From Candidatus Sigynarchaeota archaeon (lineage in GTDB: Archaea > Asgardarchaeota > Lokiarchaeia > Sigynarchaeales > Sigynarchaeaceae), in NCBI GenBank assembly GCA_030587525.1, contig JAUQYW010000461.1, positions 1 to 41,270 of the forward strand: a stretch of DNA of 41,270 nucleotides, in the 5' to 3' direction. The translations under genes were made by a program, and so were the position numbers. The notes below the pieces were generated by a model that saw nothing but the letters and a program-made list of their open reading frames with translations, did not search any database and had not been told where the DNA came from. Each line of letters starts with the position of its first letter. The stretch's first letter is position 1. Positions 18,391-25,152 of this stretch are shown here, one piece after another.

Positions 18391-19194
18391 CTACAATATG
18401 GGGAAAGGGAGGTAATTTTTCCAGTAATTTTTCAAGTTTACTAGGAACTTGTCCATCTCGAAATCGAGGAAGAAGTTCCGGTAATTTCCAAGCGCTTCGA
18501 GCTTTTGCATTAAAAATGCGAGGTGATTCTTCACGGACGCGAGATTGTTTTTTATGCGGGAAAACTCGAAGTCGACGCCATCGCGGAACGCGGGGCTGTT
18601 TTTCAAGACGTTGAAATGCATATCCCAAAAGCCCTGATATGGCTTGGTGAGCTCGAGGAAGGACTTGCCGAAGTCAATGCGCACGAGGATGCCCTGCTGG
18701 ACGATGAAATGCCGCCAATCGACATCGTACAGGCTCAAGACCTGGTGCAAGGCATATTGCCTGCCGAGCTCGTAGAGGTATGGCTCGAATTGATTTTTCT
18801 TCAATGCCGGGCCCTTGACATAGGTCGTGATGATGATTGGCTTGCTCGGCTTTCCTTCTTGCTTCCAAATCCCGAACATGTATTCTTTCGGGCAGAGATC
18901 ACCATCAAAAAAATGAATGCCCATATGCGTGCCGAGCACTTCCAGGAAAAGTTCTGGCTGCCACAGCTCCTTGATGAAAAAAAGAGGCTGGTTCAAGTTA
19001 TACACGTGGAATTGCTTGAACATGTGCCAATTGGCTTTTACCTTCAAATCCCGCGCATCAACAGAGATCTCCAACTTCTCCAGGATATTGGCGATGTTCC
19101 CTTCGGTAATTTTGCCGTCAATCTCGATGAAATGGAACAAGGCAGCAAGATCAAGCCACGCTGCCTTGCCATCCGTCTGTTGTGCAACCGCCAT
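18391..19194 (-). CDS. Divergent protein-kinase-like fold protein (putative)
   Basis: The protein has 267 residues from the ATG at 19194 (MAVAQQTDGKAAW); a longer in-frame extension to 19308 would overlap the divergent promoter. It resembles no family that I can name with confidence, but landmarks of a kinase-like fold occur in order: a strand with Lys in FFIKELW (Lys75), an alpha-C-like helix ELFLEVLG (Glu81/Glu85), a hinge-like IIITTYVKGPAL (about 120-131), a helix YELGRQYALHQVL, a catalytic-loop-like YDVDWRHFIV (Asp157), and an IDFG metal-binding motif (Asp174). Spacing is closer to PI3/4-kinase or HipA-like enzymes than to classical protein kinases. The glycine-rich loop is not evident, and the Asn of the catalytic loop is replaced (His162 by my alignment). 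Soluble, cytosolic. It is divergent from the PQQ propeller gene. Substrate unknown. Confidence 0.6.
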   Translation of the reverse strand: MAVAQQTDGKAAWLDLAALFHFIEIDGKITEGNIANILEKLEISVDARDLKVKANWHMFKQFHVYNLNQPLFFIKELWQPELFLEVLGTHMGIHFFDGDLCPKEYMFGIWKQEGKPSKPIIITTYVKGPALKKNQFEPYLYELGRQYALHQVLSLYDVDWRHFIVQQGILVRIDFGKSFLELTKPYQGFWDMHFNVLKNSPAFRDGVDFEFSRIKNNLASVKNHLAFLMQKLEALGNYRNFFLDFEMDKFLVNLKNYWKNYLPFPIL

Positions 19195-19308
19195 AATTGC
19201 CCGTAATATCTTCCCGGAAATGTTATTTGAAGGTTGTTGTTGCGTGGGAGTGGCGTGGGACGCCAAAGCTTTTGCAAACGTGAAGCTCGGGGGACCTAGA
19301 CCGGGCAT

Positions 19309-19322
19309 TTATATAGGTATTT
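19309..19322 (+). promoter_or_regulatory. TATA-like box for the PQQ propeller gene
   Basis: The A/T-rich stretch ATTTATATAGG lies about 40 bp before the ATG at 19355, in the 160-bp gap between divergent genes. This fits an archaeal TATA box with a short leader. Sequence seen, activity inferred. Confidence 0.5.
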
Positions 19323-19354
19323 ATGAAATCGTGCAGAATGTTACTGAGATAAAC

Positions 19355-21946
19355 ATGGCAAAAAGCAAGTGGAACCCGGGTGCATTCGGGTACTGGTTCA
19401 AGGTCCCGATAGACCCATACCCCGATGATGCCCCGTGGCCGTGCATGCGCCACGATACCCGAAACGCTGGATCCGTGCGAGACTTGTCATGGAAACCGCT
19501 GGATGGTACGACGACGGAAATTCACCATTTCCGAACCGGCAACGCGATATTTTCCACGCCTGTCATCGATGCCAAGGACAGGATTTACGTGGGCAGCGCG
19601 GACAAGACGTTCTACGCTTTCGACCTCCATGCAGGACGGGAATTGTGGCATGTGACCCTCGAGGGCATCATCGATTCAGCGGCATGCATTGGAAAGGATG
19701 GAACCATCTACGTGGCCGCGGGCGATGGCCAGGTCCACGCGTATACCCCCGACGGCCAAGAAAAGTGGCACTACGATGCCGTGCACGGCCGGCCGAAGCA
19801 TCAATTCTCATTCAGCTCAAACTTCTGGTACGAGGCGAACATCGTCTTCGGGCCGGACGGCGCCCTTTACGTCAACAACGATGATTTCTTCACCTACAAG
19901 ATGACCCCGGATAGCGGCGAGATCATATGGGGTTTTCGAACTGGTTTTTTGCTCTGGAGCGCGTGTGCATTTGGCCAGGATGGCACGGTCTACGTTCCGG
20001 GTTTCGATCACGTGTTTTATGCCCTCGATCCAAATACGGGGAAGAAGAAGTGGAGTATTAATCTCCACGGATCCATGGTTTCATCACCGGCTATCGGCAA
20101 CGACGACACCATTTTCCAGGGATCATTCAACGGAAACGTTTACGCCATCGACCCGACACAAAAAAAGGTCAAATGGACATTTTCGACCGGGGCTCATATT
20201 TACGCGTCGCCTGCCATTGGCCCGGACAACGACGTGATCTACATCGGCTCGACGAACGGCACACTGTATGCCATCGAAGCAGCTTCAGGAAAGATCCGCT
20301 GGACTTTCTACACGGGCGACACGATCCGGGCGTCTGCATCGATTGGCCCCGATCCCGAAAAGTTAGCCCCCTATCTCTTGTACCTCGGTGGCGGGGATGG
20401 CCGGGTTTATGCCATCGACCCGGATGGCAGGCTCCGCTGGTCTTACGACACGCTCGTCAAGGCAAAGAACAAGGATTATCCAAACATCAATGCTTCCATC
20501 GCCCTTGGCCACTCCGGGATTGCCGTGGCCTCATCGACGGGCGACATTATTTGGATCCCTTACGATTGCCTGCTGCCGTGGAAAGAAGGCCAGGAAACAC
20601 CAAATGAAGTGGAAGGAGTAAAGTGGGGCAGCGTCCTGGATTCACCACAAACCGGCCCGTGTTGGCATTATATCACGCCAGGTGGCAAGCTCTCGGAAAC
20701 ACCCATCATAAACGATGCGCAAGAGATATTGCCCGTCAACACGATAAGCCTCCGGCTGCTGCTGCACGGCGGCATCGGTGCCATTCCAGCTCGACTCGAT
20801 CCGGGGTCGATCCGCATCACGACCAGCCCGGTATTCAAGCACCGCTTTGAAATCCAGAGCAATATGAGCACGATCAACATCATCCCCGAGGAGATCCTTG
20901 CGCCCGGAACCGCATACACGATCTCGATTTCCACCAGCTATGAATGGATAGATCGGGGCACGTTCGATCATTCCGTTGATCTACCATTCAAGACGAGAGA
21001 TGCAAGCAACAAATCGCCCTTGTCCGGTAAGGAGGACCGAGTCTTCATTATCATTCATATAGCCATCCCGCAACCAAGCATCATTCCCAGCTTGAACCAG
21101 ATCGGATTTGCAAGTCTGGAAATACCATTCACCATCATCGACGTGGACGAGAACAAGAAAAGGTTCATCGCATGGGGTGTCCAGAAATTCGGCGACGAGG
21201 GGGTGCCACAGAAGAGGGTCACCATCTATGCATTTTCTGGCAGCTACGATGGCGATTATTTTATGATGGACTCGCGCAAGTGCTTGTTCGAGATCACGTC
21301 GTTCAACATTCCCCTCGATCTCTTCAGGATCGCCGGGGTGATGGAGCCGGATGGTTCCGCCAGCCAGGGCGGCAGCTTGATCGTGGAGAAGCACTGGGGA
21401 ACGCACATGCTCAAGATCCTCGGGGAAATGGGTAGCACGAGCCCGATCACGTCGAAAATGATGTTCGCCCATCTGAAATCGGTTGGAATCGTCCAGTTTT
21501 TCAAGGCCTTGGGGCCATTTTTCACGGCTTTGCTTCGCCAAGTGCAAGGCGAAACATGGAAGACCTGGGGATTGATCAACCACCGGGATCAGCTCCTGGG
21601 TGCAGGCACCTTCAATATCAAGCCGGGCTCTAGCGAGAAGGAGGTGTTCTTGAAAGATGTGCGGGTATGTTCCTTTGCGGTTGACAATAAAAAGCGCGAG
21701 ATCGTGGCCGAGGTCGAAGGCGTGCCCAAGATCGGCGCCTGGGATCCCGTGGTTCACATCATCCTCGCGGACAAGGATACTATGGACGTGATACCGATCA
21801 ATTACAGTAAAAACAATGCGCAATCGTCGCGCGAAGGAAAGATCCGCGTTATACTTTCGATACCGAAGGATGCCCTCGTGGGCCATGCTAATGTTAGAGC
21901 CTATCTCCTGGCCTCGCTATACCTCGTGAAGACGATTGATTTCTAG
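19355..21946 (+). CDS. Cytosolic PQQ-like beta-propeller protein with Ig-like domain
   Basis: The protein has 863 residues from the ATG at 19355 (MAKSKWNPGAFGYWF). The frame extends further upstream, but that part is antisense to the kinase-like gene and has no homology, and the TATA box supports 19355. Residues about 50-400 carry PQQ-type propeller repeats, each with a pattern like PVIDAKDRIYVGSADKTFYA followed by a GRELW or GKIRW turn. An Ig-like domain of the SbsA/Big_5 type follows (about 450-545, with GSIRITTSPVF and PGTAYTISIS), then about 300 residues I do not recognise. There is no signal peptide and no membrane helix, unlike most PQQ-propeller proteins, so it should be intracellular. 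The propeller probably acts as a binding scaffold; the cofactor-binding residues of PQQ dehydrogenases are not evident. Confidence 0.8.
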   Translation: MAKSKWNPGAFGYWFKVPIDPYPDDAPWPCMRHDTRNAGSVRDLSWKPLDGTTTEIHHFRTGNAIFSTPVIDAKDRIYVGSADKTFYAFDLHAGRELWHVTLEGIIDSAACIGKDGTIYVAAGDGQVHAYTPDGQEKWHYDAVHGRPKHQFSFSSNFWYEANIVFGPDGALYVNNDDFFTYKMTPDSGEIIWGFRTGFLLWSACAFGQDGTVYVPGFDHVFYALDPNTGKKKWSINLHGSMVSSPAIGNDDTIFQGSFNGNVYAIDPTQKKVKWTFSTGAHIYASPAIGPDNDVIYIGSTNGTLYAIEAASGKIRWTFYTGDTIRASASIGPDPEKLAPYLLYLGGGDGRVYAIDPDGRLRWSYDTLVKAKNKDYPNINASIALGHSGIAVASSTGDIIWIPYDCLLPWKEGQETPNEVEGVKWGSVLDSPQTGPCWHYITPGGKLSETPIINDAQEILPVNTISLRLLLHGGIGAIPARLDPGSIRITTSPVFKHRFEIQSNMSTINIIPEEILAPGTAYTISISTSYEWIDRGTFDHSVDLPFKTRDASNKSPLSGKEDRVFIIIHIAIPQPSIIPSLNQIGFASLEIPFTIIDVDENKKRFIAWGVQKFGDEGVPQKRVTIYAFSGSYDGDYFMMDSRKCLFEITSFNIPLDLFRIAGVMEPDGSASQGGSLIVEKHWGTHMLKILGEMGSTSPITSKMMFAHLKSVGIVQFFKALGPFFTALLRQVQGETWKTWGLINHRDQLLGAGTFNIKPGSSEKEVFLKDVRVCSFAVDNKKREIVAEVEGVPKIGAWDPVVHIILADKDTMDVIPINYSKNNAQSSREGKIRVILSIPKDALVGHANVRAYLLASLYLVKTIDF

Positions 21947-21956
21947 GCAATCCTCA

Positions 21957-21963
21957 TTTTTTT
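21957..21963 (+). terminator. T7 tract after the PQQ propeller gene
   Basis: Seven T begin 10 bp past the stop codon, a typical archaeal termination signal. It also sits directly before the TTG that would start the remnant frame. Confidence 0.4.
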
Positions 21964-21966
21964 GCA

Positions 21967-22302
21967 TTGATAAATGCAAAAATAGGCGGAGTTTTTGACT
22001 CGTGGGGCGACGATTTCCTCGACCGGTTCAACGAAAGCATTAACGGGGTCAATTCAACCAGGAGTTTCACGATTTATAGGGACCCGGATTATCGCCTCTT
22101 GGAGGATTTCGACAAGGACTTGACATTCAATCTCGAAAAGCCGCTGGGACTCCTCGTCGTGTTATCGCTAGTCGCCGTGGACATCATTGCTGCAATCTGT
22201 TTGCATCCCGCGGTTAGACCCGTGATCGTGAAAAAACTCCATCTCGATCAAAAAGAAAGGAGCGTTTCGAAAGATATCGCTGAAAAGAAAGTGCCCGAAT
22301 GA
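21967..22302 (+). pseudogene. 3' remnant of a paralogue of the 25153-27138 membrane protein gene
   Basis: The 111-codon frame, openable from TTG at 21967, matches only the C-terminal end of the 661-residue protein encoded at 25153-27138. Shared are G-x-FD-x2-GDDFLDRFN-x-S-x-NG, the same spacing to a transmembrane helix (about residues 60-80 here), and a short basic cytosolic tail. The remaining 550 or so residues are absent, because the PQQ propeller gene occupies the DNA immediately upstream (stop at 21946). The simplest reading is a duplicated gene whose 5' part was lost by deletion or by insertion of the propeller gene. It could still be translated as a small membrane protein, but no ribosome binding site is visible. 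The tail (VKKLHLDQKERSVSKDIAEKK) differs from that of the intact copy. Confidence 0.75.
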
Positions 22303-22362
22303 AAAATTGCGCCGTATCTCTTCGATATACCTCATAAAAGAAGAGAACGAGCATTTCCCCTC

Positions 22363-22371
22363 TTTTTTTTT
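22363..22371 (+). terminator. T9 tract, likely terminator before the fucosidase gene
   Basis: Nine consecutive T lie 60 bp after the remnant's stop and about 100 bp before the GH29 ATG, in a 170-bp gap. They probably terminate upstream transcripts. Confidence 0.45.
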
Positions 22372-22472
22372 GAAACGTGCTAAATATCTACGAAAAAAAT
22401 TGCCATTCCTTTTTGATCGAGGGATAAATTGCCACATAAACATTTTTATCACGTCCAAGGAAATCTCTACCT

Positions 22473-24023
22473 ATGGAAAACCACAAAGGATTCTTATTCC
22501 GCAAGGATGGAAAACTCTATTTCAAGACAAAATTCACCCGGGATGCTATGGAATTGGATATTCCTTTCGAGGAAATCTTCGAGGATTATGAAAACAAGGG
22601 CATCGAAATCGACGTGCATTCAAGAAAGACGGGGCAGCCAATCTTCAATTCAAAGGATTGGACCATGCTCCCCGAGGAAATGCCAGACGATGATTATGAA
22701 TACTGTTCGGAAAAGGGGTATGAAAAGTTCCTTGATATGAAATTTGGCCTGTTCATGCACTGGGGGCAATACAGCGTACTCGGCCTCACGGAGAGCTGGA
22801 CGGCCAACGGCCAGAATTGCCCGCGGTACTGGTGGGAAACGTATTACACGCTCTACCAGTCCTTCAACCCGACGGATTTCAACGCCGACGAGTGGGCCGA
22901 AATGGCAATGCGGGCGGGTATGCAATTTTTCATCCTCACGACCAAGCACCACGACGGCTTTTGCATGTTCGACACGAAGACCAAGACGAAGGCATTGCGG
23001 CGCATTGGCCATTTGCACAACGTTGCTGTCAACCCGGTCACGGATTGCTACATCAATTACAGCATCATGGACACGACCTACAAGGTCGATATCATCGAGG
23101 CGGTTACCCGGGCATTTCGTAAGCACGGCCTCGGCATCGGCTATTACTTTTCGCACATCGACTGGAACGACCCGAATTTCAGGTGGGACCCTGCCAATCG
23201 CTCGTACGATCCCGACTACACGCCCGAGAAGAATCCGGAGGACTGGAAGGCATTCATCGAGCGGGAACGGCAGCAATTGAAGGAGATCTGCGGCAATTAT
23301 GGCCCGCTCGACATGATTTTCTTCGACGGGACATGGTACGGTCTCGCTTGGAACGAAATGAAGAAGATCGCCAAGGAACTCCGGAAATTGCAGCCGGATT
23401 GCATGTTTTCCGACCGTGGCCTCGGCCCCATGGCAGATTTTACCTCGCCCGAGCGATGGATACCCGCCGACAAGGACGATAAGCGCGTGAAGCAAAAACG
23501 CTCGCACCCACTTGCTTGGCAAGTCTGCGACGTCATCGCAACGCACTGGTCGCATGTCCCGGACGAGAAGTACAAGGACAAGGATGAGCTGCTCGACATG
23601 CTCATCAGCATCACGGCCAAGGGGGGCACCCTCGCACTTAACGTGCCACCCATGGGCAATGGCAAGTTTCCCCAGCAAAGCATCGACATCCTGGAATATA
23701 TTGGGCGCTGGTTGAAGGTCAACGGCGAGGCGATCTACGCGACCCGAGCCATCAAGGGCGATTTCAAGCAAGGCGACAACATCTACTTCACGCGATCGAA
23801 GGACAACAAGTTCGTGTACGCTATCCACGTCGGATGGCCGCACGACAAGGTCGAGCTCGCAAACCTCCAGGCAAAAGCAAAATCTGAGGTCAAGATGCTC
23901 GGGATCGACGAAGCGCTGCCATGGCAAAACGTGGGTGGCAAGCTGGTCATCACAATCCCGCCCGCCTTGAACAAGAAGATCCCGTGCGAGCACGCGTACA
24001 GCTTCAAGGTCGAGCGGGCATAA
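22473..24023 (+). CDS. Alpha-L-fucosidase-like glycoside hydrolase (GH29)
   Basis: The protein has 516 residues. The GH29 barrel starts near residue 84 with FLDMKFGLFMHWGQYSV, followed by the family hallmarks W-x-E-x-Y (WWETYYTLYQSFNP), FFILTTKHHDGFCMFDTKT (His159-His160), GIGYYFSHIDWNDPNF, and PLDMIFFDGTWYG, where Asp285 fits the catalytic nucleophile. NVPPMGNGKFP and a C-terminal beta domain complete the fold. GH29 enzymes release alpha-linked L-fucose by a retaining mechanism. There is no signal peptide, so the substrate is probably an imported or intracellular oligosaccharide. The first 80 residues are unusual: a short beta-rich module (FLFRKDGKLYFKTKF) not part of the canonical barrel. 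The start ATG at 22473 has AAGGAAA 11 nt upstream. The neighbouring dehydrogenase gene, 59 bp downstream, could oxidise the released sugar (inference). Confidence 0.93.
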   Translation: MENHKGFLFRKDGKLYFKTKFTRDAMELDIPFEEIFEDYENKGIEIDVHSRKTGQPIFNSKDWTMLPEEMPDDDYEYCSEKGYEKFLDMKFGLFMHWGQYSVLGLTESWTANGQNCPRYWWETYYTLYQSFNPTDFNADEWAEMAMRAGMQFFILTTKHHDGFCMFDTKTKTKALRRIGHLHNVAVNPVTDCYINYSIMDTTYKVDIIEAVTRAFRKHGLGIGYYFSHIDWNDPNFRWDPANRSYDPDYTPEKNPEDWKAFIERERQQLKEICGNYGPLDMIFFDGTWYGLAWNEMKKIAKELRKLQPDCMFSDRGLGPMADFTSPERWIPADKDDKRVKQKRSHPLAWQVCDVIATHWSHVPDEKYKDKDELLDMLISITAKGGTLALNVPPMGNGKFPQQSIDILEYIGRWLKVNGEAIYATRAIKGDFKQGDNIYFTRSKDNKFVYAIHVGWPHDKVELANLQAKAKSEVKMLGIDEALPWQNVGGKLVITIPPALNKKIPCEHAYSFKVERA

Positions 24024-24029
24024 ATCCCC

Positions 24030-24073
24030 TTTTTTTCTTCATTTTACATACATTTTTTTCTTCATTTTACATA
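24030..24073 (+). repeat. Tandem T-rich 21-mer, period 23, terminator-like
   Basis: Two identical copies of TTTTTTTCTTCATTTTACATA lie at 24030-24050 and 24053-24073, separated by CA, between the fucosidase stop (24023) and the dehydrogenase ATG (24083). Each begins with T7. They look like a duplicated archaeal U-tract terminator; the A/T-rich ends could also contribute to the dehydrogenase promoter. Confidence 0.75.
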
Positions 24074-24082
24074 TTGTCATTC

Positions 24083-25114
24083 ATGAAAGCAGCTGTTCTC
24101 GAAGCCGTGAAGAATCTCGTCGTCAAGGAAGTCCCCACCCCGAAAGCGACGGGTAACATGGCGTTGATACACGTGAAATCATGTGGGATATGCCTGACCG
24201 ATTACAAGGCCTATTCGGGTGATCGAACCAACGTGAAGTTTCCAGCCATCTGTGGTCACGAATTTGCAGGTATTATCGAAAAGCTTGGCGAAAATGTTCG
24301 GTTTTTCAAGCACGGAGATGAAGTGATCTGCGCGCCCGTGGCTAACTGCGGTGTCTGCTCGGAATGTCGCAAGGGCTTTGCGCAGTATTGCAAGCAAGGC
24401 GCGGTCATCGGCGGGGATGGTATGAAGAACGTGCTCGATGGCGCGTTCGCGGAATACACCCTTGTTCCTGAAAATGCTTTGTTCAAGAAGCCCAAGAATA
24501 TAACGTTCGATGCTGCGGCGCTCACCGAGCCCTTGGCAGGCTCGTACAAGGGCCTCATTGAATATTCCCAGCTCAGGGTTACGGAAGACCTGGTCATCAT
24601 CGGTGCGGGGAGCATGGGCCTTCTTGCAGCAATGATCGCCCAGCGGGCGGGTGCCAACACGATTATTATGATCGACGTGAGTGACTGGCGTCTTGCATAC
24701 TCCAAGAAATGCGGCGCGACGCATCTCGTCAATTCGACCAAGGTCGATGCAAAGAAAGCCGTGTATGATATCATTCCCGACGGGCCGGACCTCGTTTTTG
24801 AAGCGGCTGGACCACTCCCGGCGGCGCAATTAATGTTCGATCTTTGTCGGCGCGGTACCCGGGTGAACGAGTTTGGCGTCACGACCGAAGGAACTATCCA
24901 GGTTTCTCCGGCGAATATTCACTGGATGGAAACTCGGATGGATGCATCCTTCTCCGTGTACCCGCGCGTTATGCAGCAATCAATCAAGCTCCAGGAAAAG
25001 GGTTTCGTCGATGCAGGCAAAATTATCACGCACCGGCTGCCCCTCGAAAAGATCCAGGAAGGTATGGACTTGATGAAAAAAGAGGAGCGGGTAAAGGTCA
25101 TCATCAACCCGTGA
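24083..25114 (+). CDS. Zinc-dependent medium-chain alcohol/sugar dehydrogenase
   Basis: The protein has 343 residues from the ATG at 24083 (MKAAVLEAVKNLVVKEVPTP), the standard N-terminus of the family; the frame upstream is antisense-like and lies inside the fucosidase gene. Catalytic zinc ligands: Cys in SCGICLTD and the GHE of CGHEFAG. The structural zinc site is C-x2-C-x2-C-x7-C in CGVCSECRKGFAQYC. The Rossmann motif IIGAGSMGLLA and an Asp at the following strand end (IMIDVSDWR) suggest NAD preference. These enzymes are the sorbitol/threonine/L-fucose-type dehydrogenases (MDR). Its place directly after GH29 suggests sugar or sugar-alcohol oxidation, but the exact substrate cannot be read. 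Confidence 0.93.
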   Translation: MKAAVLEAVKNLVVKEVPTPKATGNMALIHVKSCGICLTDYKAYSGDRTNVKFPAICGHEFAGIIEKLGENVRFFKHGDEVICAPVANCGVCSECRKGFAQYCKQGAVIGGDGMKNVLDGAFAEYTLVPENALFKKPKNITFDAAALTEPLAGSYKGLIEYSQLRVTEDLVIIGAGSMGLLAAMIAQRAGANTIIMIDVSDWRLAYSKKCGATHLVNSTKVDAKKAVYDIIPDGPDLVFEAAGPLPAAQLMFDLCRRGTRVNEFGVTTEGTIQVSPANIHWMETRMDASFSVYPRVMQQSIKLQEKGFVDAGKIITHRLPLEKIQEGMDLMKKEERVKVIINP

Positions 25115-25152
25115 TTTTGATCTCTAGATTCGTAAATCGAGCTTGAAGAACC

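Noticed and set aside
18917..19354. Long N-terminal extension of the PQQ propeller protein
   Set aside because: The 146 extra codons lie antisense to the kinase-like gene, include no homology, and a TATA box sits immediately before the ATG at 19355.
20981..21886. 301-codon minus-strand open frame
   Set aside because: It is antisense to the C-terminal part of the PQQ propeller gene; no domain is recognisable and the sense frame continues cleanly.
22650..23993. 447-codon open frame on the minus strand
   Set aside because: It is fully antisense to the GH29 fucosidase gene, which has strong family motifs; the antisense product has no recognisable domain and reflects GC-rich codon use.
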